Below, one piece after another: positions 25,792 through 33,861 of a DNA stretch of 64,000 nt. Position 1 is the first letter of the stretch, and each line of letters opens with the position of its first letter. The position numbers and the translations under genes were made by a program. A model generated the notes under the pieces. The model saw nothing but the letters and a program-made list of their open reading frames with translations, was not told the origin of the DNA and ran no database searches. This stretch comes from Leptolyngbya sp. O-77 (GTDB taxonomy: Bacteria; Cyanobacteriota; Cyanobacteriia; Elainellales; Elainellaceae). The stretch is from positions 4,005,001 to 4,069,000 of the forward strand of contig NZ_AP017367.1 in assembly GCF_001548395.1 (NCBI RefSeq), read 5' to 3'.

Positions 25792-26853
25792 TTAACGGGT
25801 TTTCATAACCTTCTCATATTGGTCTGGCTTAGCCATCTCTTTCTTTAAAAACTCTAGCCACTCCTTAGTATAAACATAATCTTTGTGAGCTTCGTCATAA
25901 TGACAGTAGCGAGTATCAGTTTTCTTTGGATCACCATCACCTTTTTGGGGACGTACCTTATAGAAATAGCAAGCCCTTACATGATGAGAGCTTGCTACAA
26001 ATTTTTTATCTGAACCCACCACCTTTTTAACAATTGGCTCAATCTCTTTACAGATGTCTCCTGGTTTAAGTCTGCCCGGATTAGCAACTGCAACTTGATT
26101 GATTTTCATCATAGTAACAATTCTTTCATATTGCTCCATATCTTCTGGATTAGCCGGATCATACTTGATAAATTCAACAGCTAAAGTATCGCGACTTTGA
26201 TGATTTGCCAATTTAGGGACAATAAAAATTTTGTAACTAAACTGTAGGTCATTTAACTCTTCGATACTAAGAGAGGAACGAAACTTATCAATGTAAGATT
26301 TAATATTCTTAGCAATTGGTTGATGCAATTTTGCTATTGCACTATCTCTATGCTGATTGCGAAGTTGAGAAAACTGAAGTGATAAGGAGAGGCTTTCATT
26401 CAATAAGTAACTATCACCAAACTCTTGATACAGTAAATCTTCAAAGTTAAATAAAAGTGCTTGACACTCTCCAAAAATTTCTAGATCAAGTTCGGGCATC
26501 GAACGATGCTCAATCTTATTACGCAGTGGGATGAAGAACTCTAGATTTCGACGAAGTGGCGGGTTGTCAGAACCATAATACTGCCTCAAACACTCAGAGA
26601 CCTCCCATGCCTGATAATCACCATCTCTTTTTTGATAGCGCCTAGAATGTCGAGGATCTCGATAGAAAGGCTTGATCTTCCGCTTAAAGAAGATGGCATG
26701 GAATAAAGCCGTCCAAGCAATACACATGAGGACAATATAGGCACTTGAGCGAAACCTTGTAGCAGGCTTGTTGTAAACATCAACTGCCAAAATAGCGCTT
26801 TCTCGTGCTTTCTCCAAATGAACCCGAACTTGCTTTGAAAGGCTACGCGGCAT
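25792..26853 (-). CDS. DUF3644 domain protein, first cassette
   Basis: A 353-residue protein. The N-terminal domain has VHLEKARESAILAVDVYNKPATRFR, a hydrophobic stretch YIVLMCIAWTALFHAIFF, and FFIPLRNKIEHRSMPELD (~residues 105-122), the RNxIEHR signature of DUF3644. The C-terminal ~150 residues (KPGDICKEIEPIVKKVVGSDKKF, TRYCHYDEAHKDYVYTKEW) form a second domain common in longer members. Biochemical role unknown; the HEPN-like RNxxxH pattern suggests RNA-directed toxin or defence activity (inference). Nearest to attI, hence the last cassette acquired. Confidence 0.78.
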   Translation of the reverse strand: MPRSLSKQVRVHLEKARESAILAVDVYNKPATRFRSSAYIVLMCIAWTALFHAIFFKRKIKPFYRDPRHSRRYQKRDGDYQAWEVSECLRQYYGSDNPPLRRNLEFFIPLRNKIEHRSMPELDLEIFGECQALLFNFEDLLYQEFGDSYLLNESLSLSLQFSQLRNQHRDSAIAKLHQPIAKNIKSYIDKFRSSLSIEELNDLQFSYKIFIVPKLANHQSRDTLAVEFIKYDPANPEDMEQYERIVTMMKINQVAVANPGRLKPGDICKEIEPIVKKVVGSDKKFVASSHHVRACYFYKVRPQKGDGDPKKTDTRYCHYDEAHKDYVYTKEWLEFLKKEMAKPDQYEKVMKTR

Positions 26854-26999
26854 TTAGTGCTCTTCACAAATCTACTACCACTATTATTTTTATACCCTTA
26901 TTGCTTTGGCTGAATATTTTTCACCGACATTTCACGTTGACTTGATCTAAGGTACAAACCAGCAATCATCAAATTACTGCCCTCACCAGCAATCCAGCG

Positions 27000-27263
27000 A
27001 TATAACTAGCAATTAGACTGATCCCGTCTGCCTATCTACCCCGCAGAGGGCAATTAGGCTGAAATCTGTCTGTCTAAGATCCCAAATTGGGGAGTTAGGC
27101 TGATTCAGATCTGTCTAAGATCCCAAATTGGGTAGATAGGCAGACGATAATCTGCATAATACCGCTGATTCTGGGAATTAGGCAGACAGCTTCAGTAAAT
27201 CTTCATATAAAAAGAACAAATGTATCGTGGTAGCTTTCTATACAGACGTTCTACTGAAGAAGA
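27000..27263 (-). other. attI-like region of the integron
   Basis: The cassette junction is ATATAAC at 27000-27006. Beyond it lie a perfect 16-bp inverted repeat GTCTGCCTATCTACCC (27026-27041 and 27130-27145) and a direct repeat CTGTCTAAGATCCCAAATTG (27070-27091 and 27111-27132). GTTAGGC and TTAGGC(A/T)GA motifs are also repeated. Between intI and the first cassette is where attI, the integrase-binding repeats and the cassette promoter are expected. I could not define a confident promoter. Confidence 0.75.
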
Positions 27264-27449
27264 TTGGGTTTTGTGGAAGCACGTCCTAAAAAGCTACTGG
27301 ATCAGGTGCGGGATACGCTGCGATTCAAACACTACTCTTACCGCACGGTGCAGGAGCTATTGGGGCACAAGGACGTGAAGACGACGATGATTTATACCCA
27401 TATGCCGAATCGGGGTGGGCGAGGGGTGCGGAGTCCGCTGGATGGATGA
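27264..27449 (+). pseudogene. intI: Integron integrase remnant, large internal deletion
   Basis: The frame reads ARPKKLLDQVRDTLRFKHYSYRT, the N-terminus of IntI, joined directly to VQELLGHKDVKTTMIYTHM and NRGGRGVRSPLDG, the C-terminus of IntI. Full integrases have ~320-340 residues, so about 270 codons are gone, apparently in frame at a shared Arg-Thr (CGCACG). The catalytic Arg and first His-box are lost; the last His and the nucleophile Tyr (MIYTH) remain. It points away from the array, the normal intI orientation. Cannot be active alone. Confidence 0.9.
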
Positions 27450-27552
27450 ACTGGATGGATGAGCTAGAAAAAGATTTTGGGCTGTAGATTTTGGATTTTG
27501 GATTTCAGCGATTTCTCACCAAAGTCCAAAACCCAAAATCGGCTAGCTTATC
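27450..27552. repeat. Intergenic with ATTTTGGATTTTGGAT-type repeat
   Basis: Contains a palindrome-like stretch (GATTTTGG... and CCCAAAATC). Similar AATCCAAAATCC strings occur at ~30257-30284 and ~58885-58903, so it looks like a small dispersed repeat of this genome. Confidence 0.45.
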
Positions 27553-27825
27553 TTACCTGTTGCGCTGCAAATAGCGCAGCACGTCGCCTGCGTCGGGCTG
27601 GATGAGGATGCCATTTTCTGCAATGGGGACGGATCGGCTCCACTCAAAGCGTTCGGCATAGCGGAGCAGGTGCAGGCGATCGACCTCCTGCTGCGTGTCG
27701 GCGGGGGAGCCGACGAGATAGAGGCGCAGGCGGCGGCGACGCGGCAACTCACAGGTGAGCGGGGGCAGCGAGAACTAGGTCGCCTCCGAGCGTGGGGACG
27801 ACCAGGTGTATTGGATTGTGAGCAT
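27553..27825 (-). pseudogene. Small MLTIQ protein with in-frame stop
   Basis: ATG at 27825, reading MLTIQYTWSSPRSEAT, then TAG at 27775-27777, then in the same frame FSLPPLTCELPRRRRLRLY, VGSPADTQQEVDRLHLL, ERFEWSRSVPIAENG and DAGDVLRYLQRNR. The continuous sense after one stop suggests a CAG-to-TAG type mutation in a ~90-residue gene. A second gene with the same first five codons (different third bases) starts at 63986. An internal TTG restart (27747) could give a 64-residue product. Family and function unknown. Confidence 0.6.
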
Positions 27826-28028
27826 TTGGGGTTTCCTCCTGGGAAACGAGTGGGGTAGGAAACCCCGAAATGTTGGCCGCCCAAGGACGTGAAGCGCTGA
27901 TGACAGGGCGGCCTACAATGGACGCAGCCCTGAGACAGCCACCGACTGTCGAGGGGTCAGGCGTTGGTAGGTGTTGCGAGCATCTACCAATGCCGTGGGT
28001 GACTAAACGACCAAGATTTCGGGGGAAA
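27826..28028 (-). ncRNA. Structured leader RNA, copy 1
   Basis: About 203 nt directly before the MLTIQ ORF, matching 63784-63985 closely. Conserved stems on the minus strand: CCTGA..GACAG/CTGTC..TCAGG with a variable loop; GGCCGCC/GGCGGCC with a variable loop; GGGGTTTCC/GGAAACCCC, which covers the GGAGG ribosome site. Loops vary while stems stay, which suggests a cis-acting RNA. Confidence 0.6.
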
Positions 28029-28524
28029 GCAAGCTGCGGATATACAGCTATGGCGCAGTATTGTACACCGAGATCGGGCGATCGCCAAGCATAGTCGCCC
28101 TGTTTCTCAGCACAATCTGTTCAGCACGATTTTTGGGGTAAGAATATCCGGGAGGTCTGGGAAGGGCGATCGCCCGGCCAGCTTGCCACCTTGACTCCGA
28201 CCGCTGCTGCCCCCCGATTCGATCCCTGATGGATCGCTAGCTAGCCGCTTCGGGAGTCACATCTCCGTGAAAATAGGGTCATGCCCCCTTGATCGAACCC
28301 CGGACTTCATTGAAGATTAGGTGTAGAAACAGAGTCGCTCATTGATCTTGCGGATTAGGATCTTGCGGATTAGATGCGTTAGTAGTTGCTCTGTTCATGT
28401 TCTATTTACTCTGGGTTCCGTTAATTTACGTAGGGGAATTCCGCAGTCCCTTGAGGGCGTAACCCATTGGAAACTGCGGAGGGCGATCGCCCATCCTTTA
28501 TGTTTTCTTTAAGGCCATGCAGCC
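28029..28524. other. Intergenic, no gene seen
   Basis: Mixed stretch with two HIP1 sites. Contains a short direct repeat GATCTTGCGGATTAG (28337-28370). No tRNA or convincing ORF. Confidence 0.4.
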
Positions 28525-28740
28525 ATGATGGACTGGAGTGTATCGGTGACAAACGATCTGGAGTTTTGCGTTCGCACAGCGCTTGAGTTTGGCGAGTTGT
28601 CGCCCGCCGCGCAAGCCCGAATTGCAGTCTTGGTTGCCGAAGGAAACCTGTCGCAGCGCGATCGCATGTTGCTGTCGCTGCTAGAAGACGCGATCGGCGA
28701 TGGCTGCATTCGCCAGATTCCTGTGCCAGTGGCGATTTAG
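28525..28740 (+). CDS. Small conserved-looking hypothetical protein
   Basis: A 71-residue acidic helical protein, MMDWSVSVTNDLEFCVRTALEF onward, with GELSPAAQARIAVLVAEGNLSQRDRMLLSLLEDAI. Composition and HIP1 usage match the host. No recognisable domain; single gene on its strand, well separated. The translation start could be the second Met. Confidence 0.6.
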   Translation: MMDWSVSVTNDLEFCVRTALEFGELSPAAQARIAVLVAEGNLSQRDRMLLSLLEDAIGDGCIRQIPVPVAI

Positions 28741-28977
28741 TCGCTGGTGCGCCTGATTTTGAGCTGGCTCTTTCCCTCAGCGAATTGCCAGACCTCAAGA
28801 GTGAAGACTTGTCAAAACGGGAATAATTTGGGGTGTAAAGATGGACGGCGCATCGCGTCGCTCGTCTTTGCGTTTTTAAGACTACCCAGAATTGCAGCCT
28901 TATGATGAAGGGGAAAGGCTGCCATATCAGGGCTGAGCTGCCATCGCTGAGGGGTTCTCGTTTTGAAAGTGTTCTCA

Positions 28978-30201
28978 ATGCTTCGCCCGTCCGATCGACG
29001 GAATCTGGGGTCTCTATTTGTTTCAGGGCTACTCTTTTGGGCATCGCTGGCATCGCTGCTACCAATCCTGCCGTTGTATGTGCAGTCGTCTGGGGCGACG
29101 GGGCAAATGGTGGGGCTGGTGATGGGCTGTTTTGCCATCGGGCTGTTGGGGTCGCGGCCACAGTTGGCGCGGCTTGCCGATGAGCGGGGACGCAAGATCA
29201 CGCTGCTGTTGGGCATGGCCGTGGTGGCGATCGCCCCGTTAATCTACATTTTTGCTGAGTCGATGGTGCAACTGGCGGCGGTGCGGGCCTTTCACGGGCT
29301 GAGCATTGCTGCCTTTGCGCTAGCCTACAGTGCGCTGGTGGTGGATCTATCTCCCCCCCAGCATCGGGGCGAACTCATCGGCTACATGAGCCTAGTAAAC
29401 CCGATTGGCATGGGGCTGGGCCCGGCCATGGGTGGTTTTTTGCAAGCTGCCTGGGGCTATCAGGCGACGTTTTTGGCATCGGGAGCGCTGGGTCTGCTGG
29501 GTCTGGTGCTGTTGCTGCCGATTCGGGAGCCGCGCGTTGAAAAGCACCCAGCAGCGCAACGCCATCGCCGCGAAAATTTTTGGTTTCAGCTTGCCCATCC
29601 TGCTGTGCGGACACCCGCGCTGGTGCTGCTGCTGGTGGGGCTATCGTTTGGGGCGCTGACGACGTTTGTGCCGCTGCTGGTGGCAGAGTCGGGCGTGGCG
29701 TTTAACGTGGGGCTGCTGTATACGGCGGCGGCGATCGCCAGCTTCACAATTCGCCTGCCCGTGGGTCGAGCGTCGGACTCCTACGGACGCGGCCCGTTCA
29801 TCAGCCTTAGTCTGGTGCTATATACCCTTTCGATGGTGGTGCTGTGGCAGGCAGATAGCACCCTGGAGTTTCTGATGGGCGGTTTTCTAGAAGGGGCGGG
29901 CGCGGGCATTCTGATTCCGATGATGGCAGCGCTGATGGCTGATCGCGCCTTGCCCAACGAGCGGGGTCGAATGTTTAGCCTGTGCATGGTGGGGTTTGAT
30001 GTCGGCATTGCGATGGCGGGGCCGGTGCTGGGGGCAGTGTCCGATCAGGTCGGCTTTCGGGCGATTTTTGGCTGGTCGGCGGTGCTGACGGCGATCGCCC
30101 TGCTGGTTTTTTTCACGCTGTCCTCCAAAGACGCGCCCCACTCGCTGCGGTTTGCGCTGGGTCGCGGGGACGATATCTATGCCGTAGATTCCCCAAGTTA
30201 A
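28978..30201 (+). CDS. MFS transporter (drug/sugar efflux type)
   Basis: A 407-residue protein, MLRPSDRRNLGSLFVSG, with 12 predicted membrane segments. LPLYVQSSGATGQMVGLVMG and ADERGRKITLLLG (motif A between helices 2 and 3), PVGRASDSYGRGPFI and the C-terminal ASDQVG pattern are MFS hallmarks. The ATG at 28978 is preferred to an upstream TTG (28963). Substrate unknown; its GMGLGPAMGGFL stretch resembles motif C of drug exporters. The downstream lactonase gene is 94 bp away on the same strand. Confidence 0.85.
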   Translation: MLRPSDRRNLGSLFVSGLLFWASLASLLPILPLYVQSSGATGQMVGLVMGCFAIGLLGSRPQLARLADERGRKITLLLGMAVVAIAPLIYIFAESMVQLAAVRAFHGLSIAAFALAYSALVVDLSPPQHRGELIGYMSLVNPIGMGLGPAMGGFLQAAWGYQATFLASGALGLLGLVLLLPIREPRVEKHPAAQRHRRENFWFQLAHPAVRTPALVLLLVGLSFGALTTFVPLLVAESGVAFNVGLLYTAAAIASFTIRLPVGRASDSYGRGPFISLSLVLYTLSMVVLWQADSTLEFLMGGFLEGAGAGILIPMMAALMADRALPNERGRMFSLCMVGFDVGIAMAGPVLGAVSDQVGFRAIFGWSAVLTAIALLVFFTLSSKDAPHSLRFALGRGDDIYAVDSPS

Positions 30202-30295
30202 CCAGCACACACTCCCTCACGCGCCGAAAAGGCTCTGCCCAAATCTTCCGCCCATCGCCGCCAATCCAAAATCCAAAATCCCCAATCAGCGCTCC

Positions 30296-31186
30296 ATGAA
30301 TCCAACTGCAACTGCCGTTCAAAACGTCCTCAACGCCCGCGCCCGGTTGGGAGAGTGTCCGCTGTGGGACGGGGCGGCTCAGTTGCTCTACTGGGTCGAT
30401 GTTTACAACCATCGGGTGCATCAGTTTGACCCAGCGACGGGGCGCGATCGCTTCTTGGAGGTTGGGGATGTGGTGAGTGCGATCGCCCTGGCAAGCGACC
30501 AGCAACTCCTGATCGCCATCGGCAATCGGCTGGCGCTGCTGGATACCCAGTCGGGCACGCAGCAAACGCTGTATACCGCCGAGTTTGAATGCCCTGGCAC
30601 GCGCTTCAACGACGGCAAGTGCGATGCTCAGGGGCGCTTCTGGATTGGGTCGATTAGCCTGGAACCGGGACAGGCGGCTCTCTATCGCTACGATCCAGAC
30701 GGCTCCTGGCAAACGATGGAAACGGGCTTGACCATTTCCAACGGACTGGGCTGGAATCCGGCGGGAGATACTTTTTACCTGACAGATTCGCCTCAGCGGA
30801 AAATTTTTGCCTACCGCTTTGATGCGGCGACGGGGACGATTGGCGATCGCCGGGTGCTGGTGGATCTGGGCGATGAAGCCGTTGAACCGGATGGACTGGC
30901 GATCGACACTCAGGGCAATCTCTGGTCGGCGCTGTGGGATGGCTGGTGTGTGGTGCAGTTTGACGCTGCGGGTCGGGAGTTGCAGCGGATATCGCTGCCT
31001 GTGCAGCGCCCCACCTGTCCCATTTTTGGCGGGGCAGGGCTGACGGATCTCTATATCACGACGGCCTCGGTGGGGCTGAGTCAAGCCGAAATTCAGGCGG
31101 GCTTTTATGCGGGAGATTTGTTCTGTCTGCGGACTGATTTTACAGGGCTGCCCGCGCATCGATTTGGTCGATTTGGCGGAGCATAG
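30296..31186 (+). CDS. SMP-30/gluconolactonase/regucalcin family lactonase
   Basis: A 296-residue six-bladed propeller enzyme. LGECPLWDGAAQLLYWVDV (Glu metal ligand), NDGKCDAQGRFWIGS (Asn-Asp), SNGLGWNPAGDTFYLTDS (Asn) and EPDGLAIDTQGNLWSALWDG (Asp) are the classic metal-binding positions. The C-terminal LTDLYITTAS completes the family pattern. It hydrolyses sugar lactones using a divalent metal. No sugar dehydrogenase is adjacent, though a PQQ-type one lies at 48.7 kb. Confidence 0.92.
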   Translation: MNPTATAVQNVLNARARLGECPLWDGAAQLLYWVDVYNHRVHQFDPATGRDRFLEVGDVVSAIALASDQQLLIAIGNRLALLDTQSGTQQTLYTAEFECPGTRFNDGKCDAQGRFWIGSISLEPGQAALYRYDPDGSWQTMETGLTISNGLGWNPAGDTFYLTDSPQRKIFAYRFDAATGTIGDRRVLVDLGDEAVEPDGLAIDTQGNLWSALWDGWCVVQFDAAGRELQRISLPVQRPTCPIFGGAGLTDLYITTASVGLSQAEIQAGFYAGDLFCLRTDFTGLPAHRFGRFGGA

Positions 31187-31197
31187 ACCCAACCTTG

Positions 31198-32085
31198 CTA
31201 CTCATAAAGTCGAGCGGGTTTGTCGTTCACATGCGCCTCGATCGGCTTCACCTTATCGATGAACTCGATCAGCGTCTTATAGTCGGGTGGTGCGGCGCTG
31301 GGAATATAGCCGACCTGCTGGGCGATAGTGGGCAGCACCTCGCTCATGGCGGCTTGAATTATTGCCTGCTGGTTTCGGTCGATAGCGGGGCTGATCAGCA
31401 CAGAGCCGGAGGGGATGCGACGGCTGGCTCGCACAATGCGGAAGGTGGTAGGGCTAAACTGCGATCGCAGTTGGTCAAACTCATCCTTTGCCAGTGCGCC
31501 CAGGTCGGCTTCCTGATTCGCCACCCACTCCATCACCGTGGCAGGTGTGGAGGCGATCCGCACTTCCGATGGCGTGGTGCCATACAGTTCATACAGCGGC
31601 ACATAGTAGCCCGTGGCTGATCCGGGCTGTCCCAGCGCCACAACTCTTTTGTTCACATCGCTGAGGTCTTGAATCGGGCTGTCGTCGCGCACTACTAGGA
31701 CGGAACTGAGATTATTCACGCCTTCTAGCGGAAACAGCGGCAAATATTGGGCGCGCGAGAGGGCGATCGCCGCCAGACCGGGAGGCGCGAAGGCCAAAGA
31801 CCACGCCTGCCGCTGGAGCTGTTCAACGGCTTTTACCTCGTTATAGGCTGGCTCCAGCTCTGCCAGCATCTTGGTCTGGGTCTGCAAATAGTCCAAAAAC
31901 GGTTGATATTGGTCAATAGACTTTGCGCCTTCGCCGTAGGCTACAACGCCCACGGTCAGCTTATCCAGCTTGGTCGCAGTGGAACTGTTTCGACTATCGC
32001 AGGCCGAGAGCAGCCCAATCATGCTCTGGGTCAGCAATACCCGACTCGACAGGCGCAGGAGGGTGCGGCGAGAGAGGGTGTTCAT
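31198..32085 (-). CDS. PhnD-like substrate-binding lipoprotein
   Basis: Starts MNTLSRRTLLRLSSRVLL at 32085, with a signal peptide and lipobox LLSAC. The mature part LTVGVVAYGEGAKSIDQYQPFLDYL, VRDDSPIQDLSDVNKRVVALG and PGSATGYYVPLYELYG match periplasmic phosphate/phosphonate-binding proteins (PhnD). No permease or ATPase gene is adjacent. It stands divergently from the heme/HAMP protein with 88 bp between starts, so it may serve as a ligand-binding sensor part rather than a transporter part. Confidence 0.82.
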   Translation of the reverse strand: MNTLSRRTLLRLSSRVLLTQSMIGLLSACDSRNSSTATKLDKLTVGVVAYGEGAKSIDQYQPFLDYLQTQTKMLAELEPAYNEVKAVEQLQRQAWSLAFAPPGLAAIALSRAQYLPLFPLEGVNNLSSVLVVRDDSPIQDLSDVNKRVVALGQPGSATGYYVPLYELYGTTPSEVRIASTPATVMEWVANQEADLGALAKDEFDQLRSQFSPTTFRIVRASRRIPSGSVLISPAIDRNQQAIIQAAMSEVLPTIAQQVGYIPSAAPPDYKTLIEFIDKVKPIEAHVNDKPARLYE

Positions 32086-32173
32086 TAAGGCAATCCGGCG
32101 AAAATACAAAATTTTCTGATCCGAAACATATCATTGGAATCAGGCAATATAGTAGAGATTCCAGGTTTTTCAA

Positions 32174-33073
32174 ATGTTGCAAAACCTTAATTTGAGCCGA
32201 AAGTTTAACTTGCTGCTGCTGCTGGTGTTTCTGGTGGCGATCGCCCTTAGCGGTCTTGCCTTTTCGCGCATCCTGAACCGCGATGCAGAACAAACCGTAG
32301 TCGGCAAGGCTAACATCCTGATGCAGACCATGCTTGCTGTCCGAGACTATACCTCCGAGCAAATCAACCCAGAACTGGCTCCCCGACTGGAAACGGAATC
32401 CGAATTTTTGCCGCAAACCGTGCCGGGCTATTCTGCCCGCGAAGTGTTTGAGAACCTGCGAAAAAGCCCTGAATATACCGACTTTTTCTACAAAGAAGCC
32501 ACGCTCAACCCTACCAACCTGCGCGACAAAGCTGACACCTTTGAAGCCTCCATTGTCGAGCAGTTTCGCAGCAATGCCAATCTCAAAGAACTCTCTGGCT
32601 ATCGCCAGTCGCCTGCGGGACGGCTCTACTACACCGCCAAGCCCATTGCGATTACCAAAGAAAGCTGCCTGCGCTGCCATAGCACCCCAGAAGCCGCGCC
32701 CAAAAGCCAGCTCACCACCTACGGCCGCGAAAACGGCTTTGGCTGGCAACTGAATGAAATCGTCGGCGCACAGATGATTTCTGTCCCTGCTAGCGGCGTG
32801 ATCGACAGCGCCCGCCGCGCCTTTCTGCTATTTATGGGCATCGTGACAGGCGCATTTTTGCTGGTGATGTCGCTGCTGAATTGGCTGCTGCGCCGCGCCG
32901 TCATTAACCCCATTAAAGGCATGGCGACCGTCGCCAACGAAATCAGCCTGGGCAATATGGATGCCGACTTTCAGCAAAAATCTAACGACGAAATCGGCAA
33001 GCTGGCGGCTGCGTTTAACCGCATGAAGACGAGCCTGAGTATGGCGATGGAGATGCTGGGGCAGCGGGAGTAG
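32174..33073 (+). CDS. Tll0287-like heme (DUF3365) membrane protein with HAMP domain
   Basis: A 299-residue protein. An N-terminal membrane helix (residues ~10-32) is followed by a periplasmic DUF3365 domain containing one c-type heme site CLRCH (ESCLRCHSTPEAAP, ~residue 166). A second helix (~215-240) leads into a HAMP linker (NPIKGMATVANEISLGNMDADF, DEIGKLAAAFNRMKTSL). The protein ends after HAMP, with no kinase or methyl-acceptor domain. It probably senses redox state or a ligand and signals through a partner. Divergent from the PhnD-like lipoprotein. Confidence 0.85.
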   Translation: MLQNLNLSRKFNLLLLLVFLVAIALSGLAFSRILNRDAEQTVVGKANILMQTMLAVRDYTSEQINPELAPRLETESEFLPQTVPGYSAREVFENLRKSPEYTDFFYKEATLNPTNLRDKADTFEASIVEQFRSNANLKELSGYRQSPAGRLYYTAKPIAITKESCLRCHSTPEAAPKSQLTTYGRENGFGWQLNEIVGAQMISVPASGVIDSARRAFLLFMGIVTGAFLLVMSLLNWLLRRAVINPIKGMATVANEISLGNMDADFQQKSNDEIGKLAAAFNRMKTSLSMAMEMLGQRE

Positions 33074-33204
33074 GAAAGGTATATCGATTTTGGATTAGGG
33101 ACTTTCAATCCGGCTCCTTTCTCCCAAAGCAGGAGAAGGGGCTGGGGTATGAGGGCAAACTTGCAGAACTAGGATGCGCCCACGGGCAAGCGCCTAGAAA
33201 CGCT

Positions 33205-33242
33205 AGAAAAACGAATCCCCAGCCTCCATAGAAGCTGGGGAT
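33205..33242 (-). terminator. Intrinsic terminator after the 39-codon gene
   Basis: Perfect 9-bp stem ATCCCCAGC/GCTGGGGAT at 33215-33242. On the minus strand it is followed by a T-rich run (complement of AGAAAAACGAA). It lies 27 bp after the small gene's stop. Confidence 0.75.
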
Positions 33243-33269
33243 CAGCGAAGAAAACCAAACAGGTCAAGC

Positions 33270-33389
33270 CTATGCTTTTTCAACGCGAGTGCGATCGGGC
33301 AGAATCCACATCAGCACGGGCGATAGGGCAGCCGAAGCAAGGCAGACGATGGCAATGATGGCAAGACCAGTGGAAACATCGGTAGGCAT
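33270..33389 (-). CDS. 39-residue single-helix membrane peptide
   Basis: ATG at 33389 after a GGGAGAG ribosome site, stop TAG at 33270. Sequence MPTDVSTGLAIIAIVCLAS onward, with one membrane helix (residues ~8-30) and a charged tail LPDRTRVEKA. A terminator follows. The form resembles the small subunits of photosystems, cytochrome b6f or NDH-1, but I cannot match it to a named one. Start, Shine-Dalgarno and terminator together support a real gene. Confidence 0.6.
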   Translation of the reverse strand: MPTDVSTGLAIIAIVCLASAALSPVLMWILPDRTRVEKA

Positions 33390-33861
33390 TTTTTACTCTC
33401 CCATTTTTTCTCTGAGTAGTTCTGGAAATCTGTTGATGCGAACAGTTGATACGAACAGGGGGGAAACGCCCGTGAGATCAGCAGAAAGCCGATCAGCAGA
33501 AGACTGGTGTGGCGAAAATAGGCAAGCGCAGATAGCGCGATCGCTCCCCGATGCGAGAACTCAGGCAGTTGTGATAGCAATTCCAAGGAATCACCCTTCG
33601 TAACCAGCCTCTATAAAAACCAAGCTCTATGAATTAGGCACGGAGTTGAACACAACGCTAGCTATTCGTGCTGGCTGTTCGTACTGGCTATTTGCGCTGG
33701 CTGCTTGGGTACACCGTTAGATACAACGTTTCGGCAAGCAATTTCGGGAAACGGAATGGCTATTTCAAACTTACTTTCTGTATTCAATTTTACTAAATTA
33801 AATCAATATTGGGGCAAAGCTTAATGTCTTGTATTGATTTCGCTTATTGATTTCGCTCTCA
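33390..33861. other. Intergenic, no gene seen
   Basis: Holds the promoter of the 39-codon gene and a loose triple repeat TGGCTGTTCGTAC/TGGCTATTTGCGC/TGGCTGCTTGG near 33673-33713. Apparent frames on both strands are short and unconvincing. Confidence 0.4.

Noticed and set aside
28285..28330. Minus-strand GGTTCGATC resembling a tRNA T-loop
   Set aside because: The bordering bases do not form a T-stem and no acceptor or anticodon stems fit.
28421..29161. Minus-strand frame of 246 residues
   Set aside because: Overlaps both a small host-like gene and the MFS transporter; no recognisable domain.
30113..31192. Minus-strand frame of 359 residues
   Set aside because: Opposite the SMP-30 gene, whose metal-binding motifs are intact.
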